This document shows, piece after piece, positions 17,845-25,131 of a stretch of DNA of 53,759 nucleotides; position 1 is the stretch's first letter, and every line of letters starts with the position of its first letter. Origin of the DNA: JBQLZO01 sp052168315. Its GTDB lineage: Bacteria > Planctomycetota > Phycisphaerae > Phycisphaerales > UBA1924. The notes beneath the pieces were generated by a model. That model saw only the letters and a list, made by a program, of their open reading frames with translations. It made no database searches and was not told the DNA's origin. The DNA is taken from the NCBI GenBank assembly GCA_052168315.1, contig JBQLZO010000078.1, positions 1-53,759 on the forward strand. Direction: 5' to 3'. Position numbers and translations under genes: made by a program.

Positions 17845-18746
17845 CAACACTCGCAACACCAAGCCTGTATGTATTCCTGTGCGACGACGGGACCCGCGAG
17901 GAATTGCTTTCGCGTCGGCTCATCGGCACGACGGCTCGCACCTGGTCCCGCGACTTTCGCGATCTCCGCACCGGCGACTTGATCGTTGTCTACGACACCA
18001 GCAAGCATGAGGCCTTCGGGACGTTCGAGGTCGAACACGTCGGTCCACGACTCGTGCGTGGCGCCTGGCGCGGCCGATTCCCGGCTCAGGCTCGGGTCCG
18101 CAAGATTGGCGATGGTCCCCTCGTCACGGTCCCACTGGCACAGGTCATCCATAGTTGTCGCGAATTCATGCGCTCTGGGGGCACGATTCCAGTGCCGAGG
18201 CTTGCTGGCGCCGCGGCGATACGTGTGCTGGAGCTGTTCGATGCGGCTCCGAACGGTGAACAGGGAATGGCGCGTACTGCTCAAGGACAGGCTCACGTGC
18301 CGTCATCGATTGCACGGGAAGCATGGAACAACCACGGATATGCCACGCCGCAAGGATTCATCGTCCGAAGCAAGGCAGAAGTGCTGATAGCTGTAGCGCT
18401 CCGCGAGATGAACATCGAGTGTGAGTACGAGCGACCCGTGCCGTCGCTCGAGAGCCATCGGTGCGATTTCTACCTGCCCGATCGTGACATCTATATCGAG
18501 TACTGGGGCACGCCCAATGATCGTGTCTATGCGGACACGATGAGGATCAAGCAGGCCGCATATCTAGCGAGTGGTCCACGGCTCATCGATCTATACCCAG
18601 CCGATGAACAGGACTTCCGCGCCGCGTTGACGCGCGAGATTGGCCGATTCGACCGGGCACCATCGAGCGAGGCACGAGCGATGCCATCACCCATCCGCGC
18701 CGGGCTTCTCGCCAGGCTCCTGCGATGGCTCCGCGGTGAGCTGTGA
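17841..18746 (+). CDS. DCD-like (EVE/PUA-related) domain fused to a PD-(D/E)xK nuclease domain
   Basis: A 301-residue protein. Residues 8-95 fit the plant DCD (development and cell death) pattern: YVFLCDDGTREELLSRRLIG, then a GDLIVVYD strand, AFGTFEVEHVG and AWRGRFPAQARVR. DCD domains share the PUA/EVE-like fold that in prokaryotes is linked to modified-base recognition. Residues about 165-265 look like a PD-(D/E)xK nuclease: RSKAEVLIAVALREMNIE, then HRCDFYLPDRDIYIEYWG, giving E, D and E, with Tyr where Lys is usual, as in the helicase-linked variant of this fold. A short hydrophobic, Arg-rich tail ends the protein. Coupled by ATGA to the gene before it. I predict a nuclease guided by recognition of modified nucleic acid; the DCD match is by eye. 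Confidence 0.7.
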   Translation: MTTLATPSLYVFLCDDGTREELLSRRLIGTTARTWSRDFRDLRTGDLIVVYDTSKHEAFGTFEVEHVGPRLVRGAWRGRFPAQARVRKIGDGPLVTVPLAQVIHSCREFMRSGGTIPVPRLAGAAAIRVLELFDAAPNGEQGMARTAQGQAHVPSSIAREAWNNHGYATPQGFIVRSKAEVLIAVALREMNIECEYERPVPSLESHRCDFYLPDRDIYIEYWGTPNDRVYADTMRIKQAAYLASGPRLIDLYPADEQDFRAALTREIGRFDRAPSSEARAMPSPIRAGLLARLLRWLRGEL

Positions 18747-19096
18747 TTCCTATGACAGCGAGCCGTGCGCGTAAGACGGTCGCTCGAAGTCGTGGATGAA
18801 AGAGAAGACCGCAGGTCATGCTTGTAACGCGCCCTCGGCGGGAAGCGCTCGTTGTGTGCAGCACACGAGTCGCCGTATAGCTCCCTCGGCGGCACACGCC
18901 CGTGTTACACCGCGCGACTCACACTCCCCCCCGCTTTGGTGTCACTTCAAGCTGGCTGATGTACTCTCCATCATCTCGACCTCCTTCTTCCACGTGCTCG
19001 CCCTCCACCGTCCCTGCTTCCCAGGTCCGAGGTGCGATCCCGCAGGGCCTGTTTCTCTGGCACAAGAGCGCCCCCGAACTCTGAGCCGCCGGCGCG
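18747..19096. other. Spacer between the DCD-nuclease gene and the IS remnant
   Basis: About 350 bases with no recognisable gene. A minus-strand open frame from the transposase remnant runs into it but loses transposase similarity below about 19097. No strong terminator was found after 18746. Confidence 0.45.
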
Positions 19097-19611
19097 CCGC
19101 TCGACCACATTCCGGCCCTTGTAGGCCGCCGGGCTGAAGACGCGTCGGCCCTCGCGTCTGAGCTGGTCCGACCGCTGCGGGATCACATCCCAGATGCCCC
19201 GGCGCTCGCACCATGCGCGCACGCGCGGGTAGCTGTACCCCTTGTCGCCCAGCACCCACATCGGCCGGCGACGCCTCGGCCTCACCGCGTCCATCGCCGA
19301 CTCGAAGCTCCTGGATTCGTGCGACTGGCCCGCCGTCACCGTCGCGGCCAGCGGCACGCCGTTACCGCAGGTCACGAGGTGGATCTTCGATCCCCACCCG
19401 CCGCGTGAACGACCAAGGGCGTGGTCCACAGGCTCGTTCGATATGTTTTTTTCGAGGCCTCCGACGCGCCGGCCGCGGAGATGTGCGCTCGGACATTGCT
19501 GCCATCGACGCACCACACATCCCAGTTGATGGACCCATCCTTGTCGCGCCTGTAGCGCAGCGCGATCCCGAGGCTGCGCTGCCCCGTTGTGCTCTTGAGG
19601 CAAGTGGCGGA
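18971..19611 (-). pseudogene. IS5-family (IS427-like) transposase remnant
   Basis: Minus-strand translation gives INWDVWCVDGSNVRAHISAA, then after a -1 shift NISNEPVDHALGRSRGGWGS, KIHLVTCGNGVPLAATVTAG, WVLGDKGYSYPRVRAWCERR and DVIPQRSDQLRREGRR. This is the DDE core of IS5/IS427-type transposases. The first frame is closed by a TGA at 19612-19614 just upstream of the similarity, so the 5' end is missing. Below about 19097 (after RNVVER) the expected C-terminal part with the third catalytic acid is replaced by unrelated sequence. The element is therefore truncated at both ends and should be inactive. The open frame ends at 18971. A run of seven A residues in the sense strand joins the two frames. 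Confidence 0.7.
19446..19452 (-). other. A7 slippery run at the frame junction of the transposase remnant
   Basis: Seven consecutive T on the + strand are seven A in the transposase sense strand, exactly where reading must shift by -1 to continue the transposase. Several IS5-family groups use such programmed shifts to make transposase; a simple indel in decaying DNA is the alternative. Confidence 0.5.
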
Positions 19612-19801
19612 TCATCGCTAATGATGCCGCAAAGGCTGACTTGCCCGTATTTACGAGAATTACGAGGCTTGCATCCACAGGTTGTCCACATGGAAGTGCA
19701 ATGTCGGGGATAACCTATCTCTTGGGGGTTGGGATGCTCTCGACACTGGATAATGGGGCTGGTCGGGCGTGCTGGGGGGCGCGCCCGGCCGGAGCCCCCT
19801 G

Positions 19802-20662
19802 ATGCCCAAGTTGCCGTCAGCGCCGTCCAGACCGCCGAAGATGACCCATGCCAACCGGGTGCGCGCCATCGTCGGCGCGCTGCGAGACCTCGGACCCTCG
19901 CGAGCCGAGGTGATTCGCGAGATTGCTGAGCTCGTCGATGTGGCGCGGTCGCGGCACGGCCGGCGCTCACCCAGCGACTCTCGCACGGTGAAGCTGCGAG
20001 GCTGGGACGGCACATTCCTCGGGCGGCACGAGCCCGGTGGCACGGCGGTGGTGAGCCCGCAATTTCTGCCGATGCACGAATTCGATGACCCCTCGCTCAA
20101 TCCGGCCGAGCGCGAGACGATGCGCCGCGAGCGTGTTGCGGTGACGATCGCGGCTGTGGTGGACGATCCCGAGGCGACGCACGAGGAGCCGTGGCCGGTC
20201 GTGCTCGCGCCTCCCCTGCCGAATGGCACTGCGAGGTCGTGGGAGCTGCTGGAGCAGGCGATCGCGGCAACGGGGCATAGTCCGCTCTCCGCACGCGTAC
20301 TCGCCGCGTACACCCGTGCGGCTGCGACGGTGATCGCGGTGGTCTACGGCGACGCCAACGACACGGCGCTCGACTTGGTGTCGAACAAGACCCCGCGAGT
20401 GGCACCGGTGGCCGAGGCTGTGGTGTGGCTCCGCGACCGCTCTTGGTTCCGCGACATGTTTTTCTCGGCGCACTGGTATGAGGAGACTGCTGGCATTAAG
20501 CCCGCGCATCTTCGTGATGCAGCGCGCCGAGGCACGGTGAAGTCTCAACCACTCGATGGTCGCGCTCACAAATACCGCCTGGCGGATGTGCTCGCGCTGT
20601 GGCCGGAACACCACGCCGCGCTCGTGGCCCGCGCCTGGGAAGTGCGCGAGTTCGGCGGTTGA
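19802..20662 (+). CDS. Mobile-element protein of unknown function with C-terminal HTH-like segment
   Basis: A 286-residue protein that I do not recognise as a whole. Its last 60 residues, GIKPAHLRDAARRGTVKSQ followed by KYRLADVLALWPEH, resemble the HTH-17/excisionase-like pattern in which a helix-turn-helix is followed by a binding residue pair and a second strand, so DNA binding is possible. The middle contains an alanine-rich helical part. ATG 19802 has GGAG upstream; ATG 19841 is an alternative. It is the first gene of a + strand run (19.8-24.7 kb) ending in the integrase, and is probably element cargo or regulator. Confidence 0.6.
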   Translation: MPKLPSAPSRPPKMTHANRVRAIVGALRDLGPSRAEVIREIAELVDVARSRHGRRSPSDSRTVKLRGWDGTFLGRHEPGGTAVVSPQFLPMHEFDDPSLNPAERETMRRERVAVTIAAVVDDPEATHEEPWPVVLAPPLPNGTARSWELLEQAIAATGHSPLSARVLAAYTRAAATVIAVVYGDANDTALDLVSNKTPRVAPVAEAVVWLRDRSWFRDMFFSAHWYEETAGIKPAHLRDAARRGTVKSQPLDGRAHKYRLADVLALWPEHHAALVARAWEVREFGG

Positions 20663-20868
20663 GAGAACGCGCCGGAAATGTGTGGGAAATGTGTCGGTGG
20701 TGTCCATTCGTGTGGCGGACAGTCGCGTCAGAGGGGATGCTTGCAGCGCAGGCTCTGCAGCGGGTAGTCCTGCCGCGACAAACCAAGCCGGTGGGCTGAG
20801 TGAACGGTGAATTTCAATCGGGCTTGGTGTCGAAGCGGGCGCGACCCGCCGACCAGAAAGGCAGCACA

Positions 20869-21390
20869 ATGAACGAAAACGCTGACAATTTGGATCCGCA
20901 ACGCTCGCACTGCGCAATGTCACCGCTGCGGTTTGCACATACGCTGTTTCATGTAACTGATGTTGCGAATGTCGATTCCATACTCCGGTACGGACTCCGG
21001 GCGGACGATGACGGCTGCATTTTCACCTTGACTGATGACCTTTTGGCCAACTCGATCGCCCGCGACCAACTGTTTCTCGACAGGTATGCGGTCATTATGA
21101 TCGATATGGAAGGGATTACGGGTCGCGTAGAACACGACGAAGTTGCAGAGCTCTCCGCACCGTGGCATCGGGTGATCATGCAACCATGCATCAAACCGGA
21201 GTTTCTCGATCATTTCTACACAGAGTGCGTTGACCTTGGACCAACCGACGGTGATTACATGCGATGGGCCACCAGAGGATGGACCAGAGAGCAAGTGGAT
21301 GAGATGTTTGATCAAGGTAGACGAGCCATGCAGGTGATCGATCAATCACCCCCGCCTCATGCGGGGGACGCGACTGGAATTGACCCGTAA
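20869..21390 (+). CDS. Possible ADP-ribosyltransferase-fold protein (DarT/KptA-like N-terminus)
   Basis: A 173-residue protein. Residues 20-45 read LFHVTDVANVDSILRYGL, which resembles the H-x-T...N-x-x-S-I-L-x-x-G-L opening of DarT, KptA and related ADP-ribosyltransferase-fold enzymes that bind NAD. Later motifs such as ANSIARDQLFLDRYAVIMID and AELSAPWHRVIMQPCIKPEF could supply the remaining strands and a catalytic acid. ATG 20869 is preferred (AAGG upstream) over GTG 20800. The gene is visibly lower in G+C than its neighbours and is probably foreign cargo. If the fold call is right it may be a toxin, effector or modifying enzyme; no antitoxin-like partner such as a macrodomain protein is visible beside it. 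Confidence 0.5.
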   Translation: MNENADNLDPQRSHCAMSPLRFAHTLFHVTDVANVDSILRYGLRADDDGCIFTLTDDLLANSIARDQLFLDRYAVIMIDMEGITGRVEHDEVAELSAPWHRVIMQPCIKPEFLDHFYTECVDLGPTDGDYMRWATRGWTREQVDEMFDQGRRAMQVIDQSPPPHAGDATGIDP

Positions 21391-21405
21391 CAAGAAGGGG
21401 GGGCC

Positions 21406-21612
21406 ATGAAGCCCGAACACACCACTGGCGGTTGGATTGGAAAGCAGGCTGCGGCCGAGTACTTGGGCGTCTCGACTCGCACCATCGACCGGTTGGTCAC
21501 GGCGCGGAAACTTCGCGTCGGCCGGATCGGCCGGCGCGTTGTGTTCCAACGTGCCGAACTTGATCGCGTCGCGCTCTCCGGTGACGGGCGTTCGACGCTC
21601 AGCGTTCGTTGA
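21406..21612 (+). CDS. Excisionase/AlpA-like helix-turn-helix DNA-binding protein
   Basis: A 68-residue protein with the HTH-17 pattern GKQAAAEYLGVSTRTIDRLV, then LRVGRIGRRVVFQRAELDRV, the standard winged helix-turn-helix of excisionases and AlpA-type regulators. A GGGGGG run upstream of ATG 21406 can act as ribosome binding site. It probably directs excision with the integrase at 23180 or regulates element genes. Confidence 0.8.
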   Translation: MKPEHTTGGWIGKQAAAEYLGVSTRTIDRLVTARKLRVGRIGRRVVFQRAELDRVALSGDGRSTLSVR

Positions 21613-21800
21613 TCTCGTACGACGGGGAAGCATTGTCACTTTGGTTCACCGACCGTCTCGAGACGGTTCGTTATCGCATCAGGCCCAAGGCGATCGACGC
21701 GATGCGCGCGTCGATCGCAGGGACGGCCCCCCCGCGTCCCAGAAGCCGATGGAACGGCCCACGATGCAAGACCAGGACGGCGACTTGGTTACGGGCGTGA
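21609..21800 (+). CDS. Possible small element protein, unknown
   Basis: A 63-residue frame starting at TTG 21609 and overlapping the excisionase stop. The first 35 residues (WFTDRLETVRYRIRPKAIDA) look protein-like, the rest is Arg-rich and could be chance. No family recognised. A frame at +1 across the same bases is equally open, so support is weak. Confidence 0.25.
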   Translation: MISYDGEALSLWFTDRLETVRYRIRPKAIDAMRASIAGTAPPRPRSRWNGPRCKTRTATWLRA

Positions 21801-21832
21801 CGCGGGGGTGCTGATTGCAAAGGGGGGGTAGC

Positions 21833-22834
21833 ATGACTTCGACGAGCGCCAACAACATGGACGATGGCCGCAAGGGCTGCAAGACATGGAAGCGTGACCG
21901 CCGATTCGGGATCGCCCTGGCCGCTGCGCAGCTGGATCCATCGACGATGGACCAGCATGACTTCGGCCCGCACGAGCGCCTCCTGTGGCTGGAGCTCGCC
22001 TGCTGCTGCTCCTGGAGCGGCCCCAATCTGTGGCGAACGATGTACGGGGTGTCGGTCGCCACACTTGTCACCCGCACCAAGCTCAGCCGTAGCTCGATCA
22101 AGAGATCGCTCGGCAAGCTCATAGGATCTGGATTGGTTCAGAAGATCAAAAACTCTCCGGGAGGCGTATGCCACTATCGACTCCACGTAGTCGAGCGCGA
22201 GAGTGCCGTCCCAACCGGACAATCCCTATCAGCCGAATGTGAACTAGTGGATGCTGGTGCAGATGCCCGATCCGACAGCCTGGGTCAGGACGAACCACGG
22301 GGTGGTTCACAGAGGCCCACCCCCTGGCTCACTGGGGACCCGCGGGTGGTCCATGGTGGACCTCCATATCAGGAAGACAGGAGAAGCAGGAGTATTTCTC
22401 ACACTGGGCGAGTGAGCAAGGCTTCCGATTTCGTCAAGGAATTACACAGAACGCCATCCGGAAGGCGCCCGGCTGACCACAGCACCATCGCGTTCACCGC
22501 CGAGGAGCTCGCCACGCACGCGCTCGGCCAGGGCCGCGGGTACGACGCCGCCATCGCCCGCGACGCCGCGCTGGCGTTCATGCGGCTCGCCCAGGCCCTC
22601 CCAGGGCGCCGCTGCACGATCGAGCAGGCGGCGCCCATCCGCGTCGAGTTTGACCGGATCATCCGCGCCGCCCCGACGCCGGAGCTCGCCGACATCGCCC
22701 TCACCGAGACCATCGCCCGCGTCGCCCGTGAGCACGACGCCGGGTACTTCCCGTCCGCCAAGACCGTCGCCAAGGCTGCAGCGCCCGAGCTCGAGCGCCT
22801 GCACGCCGAGGCCCGCAGGAGATCGCAGCAATGA
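21833..22834 (+). CDS. Helix-turn-helix protein, probable element replication/regulatory protein
   Basis: A 333-residue protein. Residues about 75-115 contain a winged-helix pattern, VATLVTRTKLSRSSIKRSLG then KLIGSGLVQKIKNS, as in the HTH_36 and replication-initiation proteins of phages and integrative elements. A disordered middle follows. The C-terminal 110 residues are Ala-rich and helical. ATG 21833 has an AAAGGGGGG ribosome binding site, better than ATG 21815. A replication role is suggested by its place between excisionase and integrase, but only DNA binding is supported by sequence. Confidence 0.6.
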   Translation: MTSTSANNMDDGRKGCKTWKRDRRFGIALAAAQLDPSTMDQHDFGPHERLLWLELACCCSWSGPNLWRTMYGVSVATLVTRTKLSRSSIKRSLGKLIGSGLVQKIKNSPGGVCHYRLHVVERESAVPTGQSLSAECELVDAGADARSDSLGQDEPRGGSQRPTPWLTGDPRVVHGGPPYQEDRRSRSISHTGRVSKASDFVKELHRTPSGRRPADHSTIAFTAEELATHALGQGRGYDAAIARDAALAFMRLAQALPGRRCTIEQAAPIRVEFDRIIRAAPTPELADIALTETIARVAREHDAGYFPSAKTVAKAAAPELERLHAEARRRSQQ

Positions 22835-22948
22835 CGGTGGCGAACTCGTCCACTGAGAGCCCCCTTTGTGGCGCGGTATCGGGGAGGACGCGAGCGGTTG
22901 CGGCAGAACACGCTTGCACTATGAGAAGTAGTAGAGTAGACTGTGAAC

Positions 22949-23176
22949 ATGGATCTCAGGGAGCAACTCGTAGAGACGATTGAGAGATGCGGTCAGACTC
23001 GGTACCGCATCAGTCAGGAAACCGGGATCGCCGAGAGCGTCCTGAGCCGACTGATTCACGGGAGTGGAGATCCGCGCCTGAGTACCGTGCAGACGCTGGT
23101 AGATTACTTCGGGCTTGAGCTCCGGCCCATCAAGCGGATACGCAAGCCCACGAACAGCAAAAAGGGGAGGGCGTGA
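22949..23176 (+). CDS. Xre-family helix-turn-helix regulator
   Basis: A 75-residue protein with a classic HTH_3 domain: RYRISQETGIAESVLSRLIH and STVQTLVDYFGLELRPI. ATG 22949 is taken as start; GTG 22943 is in frame two codons earlier. A Lys/Arg-rich tail follows. It ends three bases before the integrase start, so it likely controls or is co-expressed with the integrase. Confidence 0.8.
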   Translation: MDLREQLVETIERCGQTRYRISQETGIAESVLSRLIHGSGDPRLSTVQTLVDYFGLELRPIKRIRKPTNSKKGRA

Positions 23177-23179
23177 GCG

Positions 23180-24748
23180 ATGGCTGTGACCAATCGATCC
23201 AAGCGAGGCAACGGGCAGGGCACGCTCATCCGACGGAAGCCCGATGGTCCATGGATTGCGCAGTATTACGAGGCGGATGGTCGGCGCCGCGAGCGATCGA
23301 CCCGGACGACCAGCAAGGCCGACGCCGCACGCATCCTTGAGCAGTGGGTTCGGCACGAGGCGCTGGTCCGCGAGGGGCTCGCCAAGCCCGCCGGCGGGAC
23401 CGAACTGGACCGCCACGCCGCAGCGCCCATCGTGTCGCACCTGGACGCATTCGAAGCGGCGAAGAAGGCGGAAGGACGGACAGCCCAGCACATCGGCGAG
23501 ACTGTGGCGATGCTCAAGGACTCGGCGGGGTCGTGCGGCTGGAAGTCACTCGGCGACATAACACCGGAGGCGCTGGAACGGTTCGTTGCGAGGAAGCAGG
23601 CCCCGCCCAAGCCTGCGAGTGGCAAGGCTCCCCGTGCCTGGACTCCCCGCACCGCTGCGAAGTGCATCGGGGCGTGGCGGGCGTTTATGCGGTGGTGTGT
23701 GCAGGATGGGCGTCTGGCCGTCGATCCGCTCGCACGGGTCCGCAAACCCTCGGCCCATCGTCAGCGAGAACGCCGGTTCCTGATGCCCGAGGAATGGCGC
23801 TGGCTCGCCGACACGACCGAGCGTTCGGGCGAGCGATGGGGCATGAGCGGGAAGGAGCGCCGGGTGCTGTACGCGACCGCGATCCAAACCGGGCTGCGCT
23901 CCACCGAACTCCGATCACTCACTCGGACGATGCTGCACCTCGACGCGGAGCGTCCGTTCGTGCTGCTGCCGGCTCGCTCGACCAAGAACCGCAAAGCGGC
24001 GAAGCAGTACCTCCGTCCCGATTTCGCTCGCGAGCTGGGCTCGATGGTTGCCCGGTCGATGCCGGGTGCACCGGTGTTCGCGAACATGCCCCGCCGAGAG
24101 AATGTGGCCCAGATGCTTCGGGCGGATCTCGCCGATGCACGGGCCGCCTGGATTGCCGACGCGGGCTCCGACGCCGCAGAGCGGGTCAGGCGGGAGGGAC
24201 TGGAATTCCTTGCCCCGGTTGATCACGACGGTCGCGTGCTGGACTTCCATTCGCTCCGGCACACCTGCGGAGCGTGGGTGGCGATGGGCGGCGCTTCACC
24301 GAAGGCGGTGCAGACGCTCATGCGGCACTCCACGATCGTGCTGACCATGGACACCTATGGCCACCTCCTGCCGGATGAAGCCGCATCCACGGTGCATCGG
24401 ATGCCGGTGATGGCGATGGCTCCGCTCCGCATCACAGGCACCAACGCAACACCAGCAGCAGGCCCAGCAACGGCGGGTCACATCGGGGCACCTGGTGTCA
24501 CATCGGTGCATGATGGACGATCGCGGGGCGGAACGAAAAACGCCCCTGGCGTGCGGCCAGGGGCGTTTTCAAGCGGAGAGGGGGGGATTCGAACCCCCGA
24601 GTACCCGAAGGCACTACCGGATTTCGAATCCGGCGCGTTCAACCGCTCTGCCACCTCTCCGGGATGGGATGCGAAGGTAGCAGCGTCGGTGGCGTCGGTC
24701 CAGCGTTTGGGGGCCGGGAGGTGGCGGGGGCTGATCGTTGTTCGGTGA
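23180..24748 (+). CDS. Tyrosine recombinase/phage-type integrase
   Basis: A 522-residue tyrosine recombinase. An N-terminal SAM-like arm-binding region lies at about residues 1-120, a core-binding domain at about 70-190, and the catalytic domain from about 215. Catalytic residues are seen as the first Arg in TGLRSTELRSL (about 240), the H-x-x-R box HSLRHTCGAW (about 355), the second His in MRHSTIV (about 377) and the nucleophile Tyr in MDTYGHLLPDEA (about 390). The last ~130 residues are low complexity and then read through the antisense of tRNA-Ser(CGA), so the functional protein probably ends in this unstructured tail. Start ATG 23180 lies three bases after the regulator gene. It most likely integrated this element into the tRNA-Ser gene. 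Confidence 0.88.
   Translation: MAVTNRSKRGNGQGTLIRRKPDGPWIAQYYEADGRRRERSTRTTSKADAARILEQWVRHEALVREGLAKPAGGTELDRHAAAPIVSHLDAFEAAKKAEGRTAQHIGETVAMLKDSAGSCGWKSLGDITPEALERFVARKQAPPKPASGKAPRAWTPRTAAKCIGAWRAFMRWCVQDGRLAVDPLARVRKPSAHRQRERRFLMPEEWRWLADTTERSGERWGMSGKERRVLYATAIQTGLRSTELRSLTRTMLHLDAERPFVLLPARSTKNRKAAKQYLRPDFARELGSMVARSMPGAPVFANMPRRENVAQMLRADLADARAAWIADAGSDAAERVRREGLEFLAPVDHDGRVLDFHSLRHTCGAWVAMGGASPKAVQTLMRHSTIVLTMDTYGHLLPDEAASTVHRMPVMAMAPLRITGTNATPAAGPATAGHIGAPGVTSVHDGRSRGGTKNAPGVRPGAFSSGEGGIRTPEYPKALPDFESGAFNRSATSPGWDAKVAASVASVQRLGAGRWRGLIVVR
24538..24570 (-). terminator. Rho-independent terminator of tRNA-Ser (possibly bidirectional)
   Basis: Inverted repeat CGCCCCTGGC ... GCCAGGGGCG separated by a short loop. 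On the minus strand it is followed by a run of T (AAAAA on the + strand at about 24536-24540), directly after the tRNA 3' end. The + strand side has GTTTTC, so it may also act on integrase transcripts, whose coding frame passes through it. Confidence 0.75.
24574..24660 (-). tRNA. tRNA-Ser (anticodon CGA)
   Basis: The minus strand begins GGAGAGGTGGCAGAGCGG and ends with CCTCTCC plus discriminator G, giving a 7-bp acceptor stem. The anticodon arm is CCGGATTCGAAATCCGG with CGA in the loop, a long variable arm follows (class II, as expected for Ser), and the T arm is GGGGGTTCGAATCCCCC. CCA is not encoded. It decodes UCG. It lies beside an integrase gene and is the likely attachment site of the element on its left. 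Confidence 0.93.
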
Positions 24749-24883
24749 ATGGGGCGGGGAAAGGGGTTCCGGGAGGAGTTTGGGGCGAGGAAATTGGGGC
24801 GGGGAGATTGTGGCGGGGCGATTGGGTGGCTGGGGGGCGATGGGGTTCTGTGATCGGATGTGAGTCTTGGGGGGTGCCCCTGT

Positions 24884-24953
24884 GGCTGGGTTTGGTGGGC
24901 TGGGTTTGATGGGCTGGGTTTGGTGGGCTGGGATTGATGGGGCTGGGGTGGTG
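24884..24953 (+). repeat. 14-bp tandem repeat, G-rich
   Basis: Four adjacent 14-base units close to GGCTGGGTTTGGTG (24884-24939), with single changes in units 2 and 4, then a partial fifth copy to about 24953. It lies in a stretch from about 24700 to 25020 with strong G over C bias on the + strand. No gene is seen between the tRNA and 25132. Confidence 0.75.
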
Positions 24954-25061
24954 GGCAGGGCGGGGCGAGCGAGCTGGGGGGTGGCGGGGCGGTGGGTGTC
25001 ATCGCGGGTGGACATGGCGCGGGTGGTGGGGTGACGCGCGGGCTCGCGGGTTCGCCGGCGC

Positions 25062-25100
25062 GCGAAACGGCCCTGCGCACCGGCAGGCTCGCAGGGCCGT
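25062..25100 (-). terminator. Terminator hairpin after the kinase/dockerin ORF
   Basis: An 11-bp perfect inverted repeat, ACGGCCCTGCG (25067-25077) and CGCAGGGCCGT (25090-25100), with a 12-base loop, 32 bases after the minus-strand stop at 25132. Only a short T tract (TTTC) follows in the transcript sense. Confidence 0.6.
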
Positions 25101-25131
25101 CTGAGCGGTTGAGGGTTGTTGGTTCAGCCCA

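Larger units (their letters stand above)
24749..25131. other. Gene-free, G-skewed spacer downstream of tRNA-Ser and the kinase gene
   Basis: No coding sequence supported. It contains the 14-bp repeat, many runs of three to six G on the + strand, and the terminator hairpin of the minus-strand gene ending at 25132. Confidence 0.6.

Noticed and set aside
19670..19720. DnaA-box-like TTGTCCACA at 19682 with GGGATAA nearby, suggesting an element origin
   Set aside because: Only one near match and one partial; the same TTGTCCACA also occurs near 40753 in a gene start, so it is probably chance.
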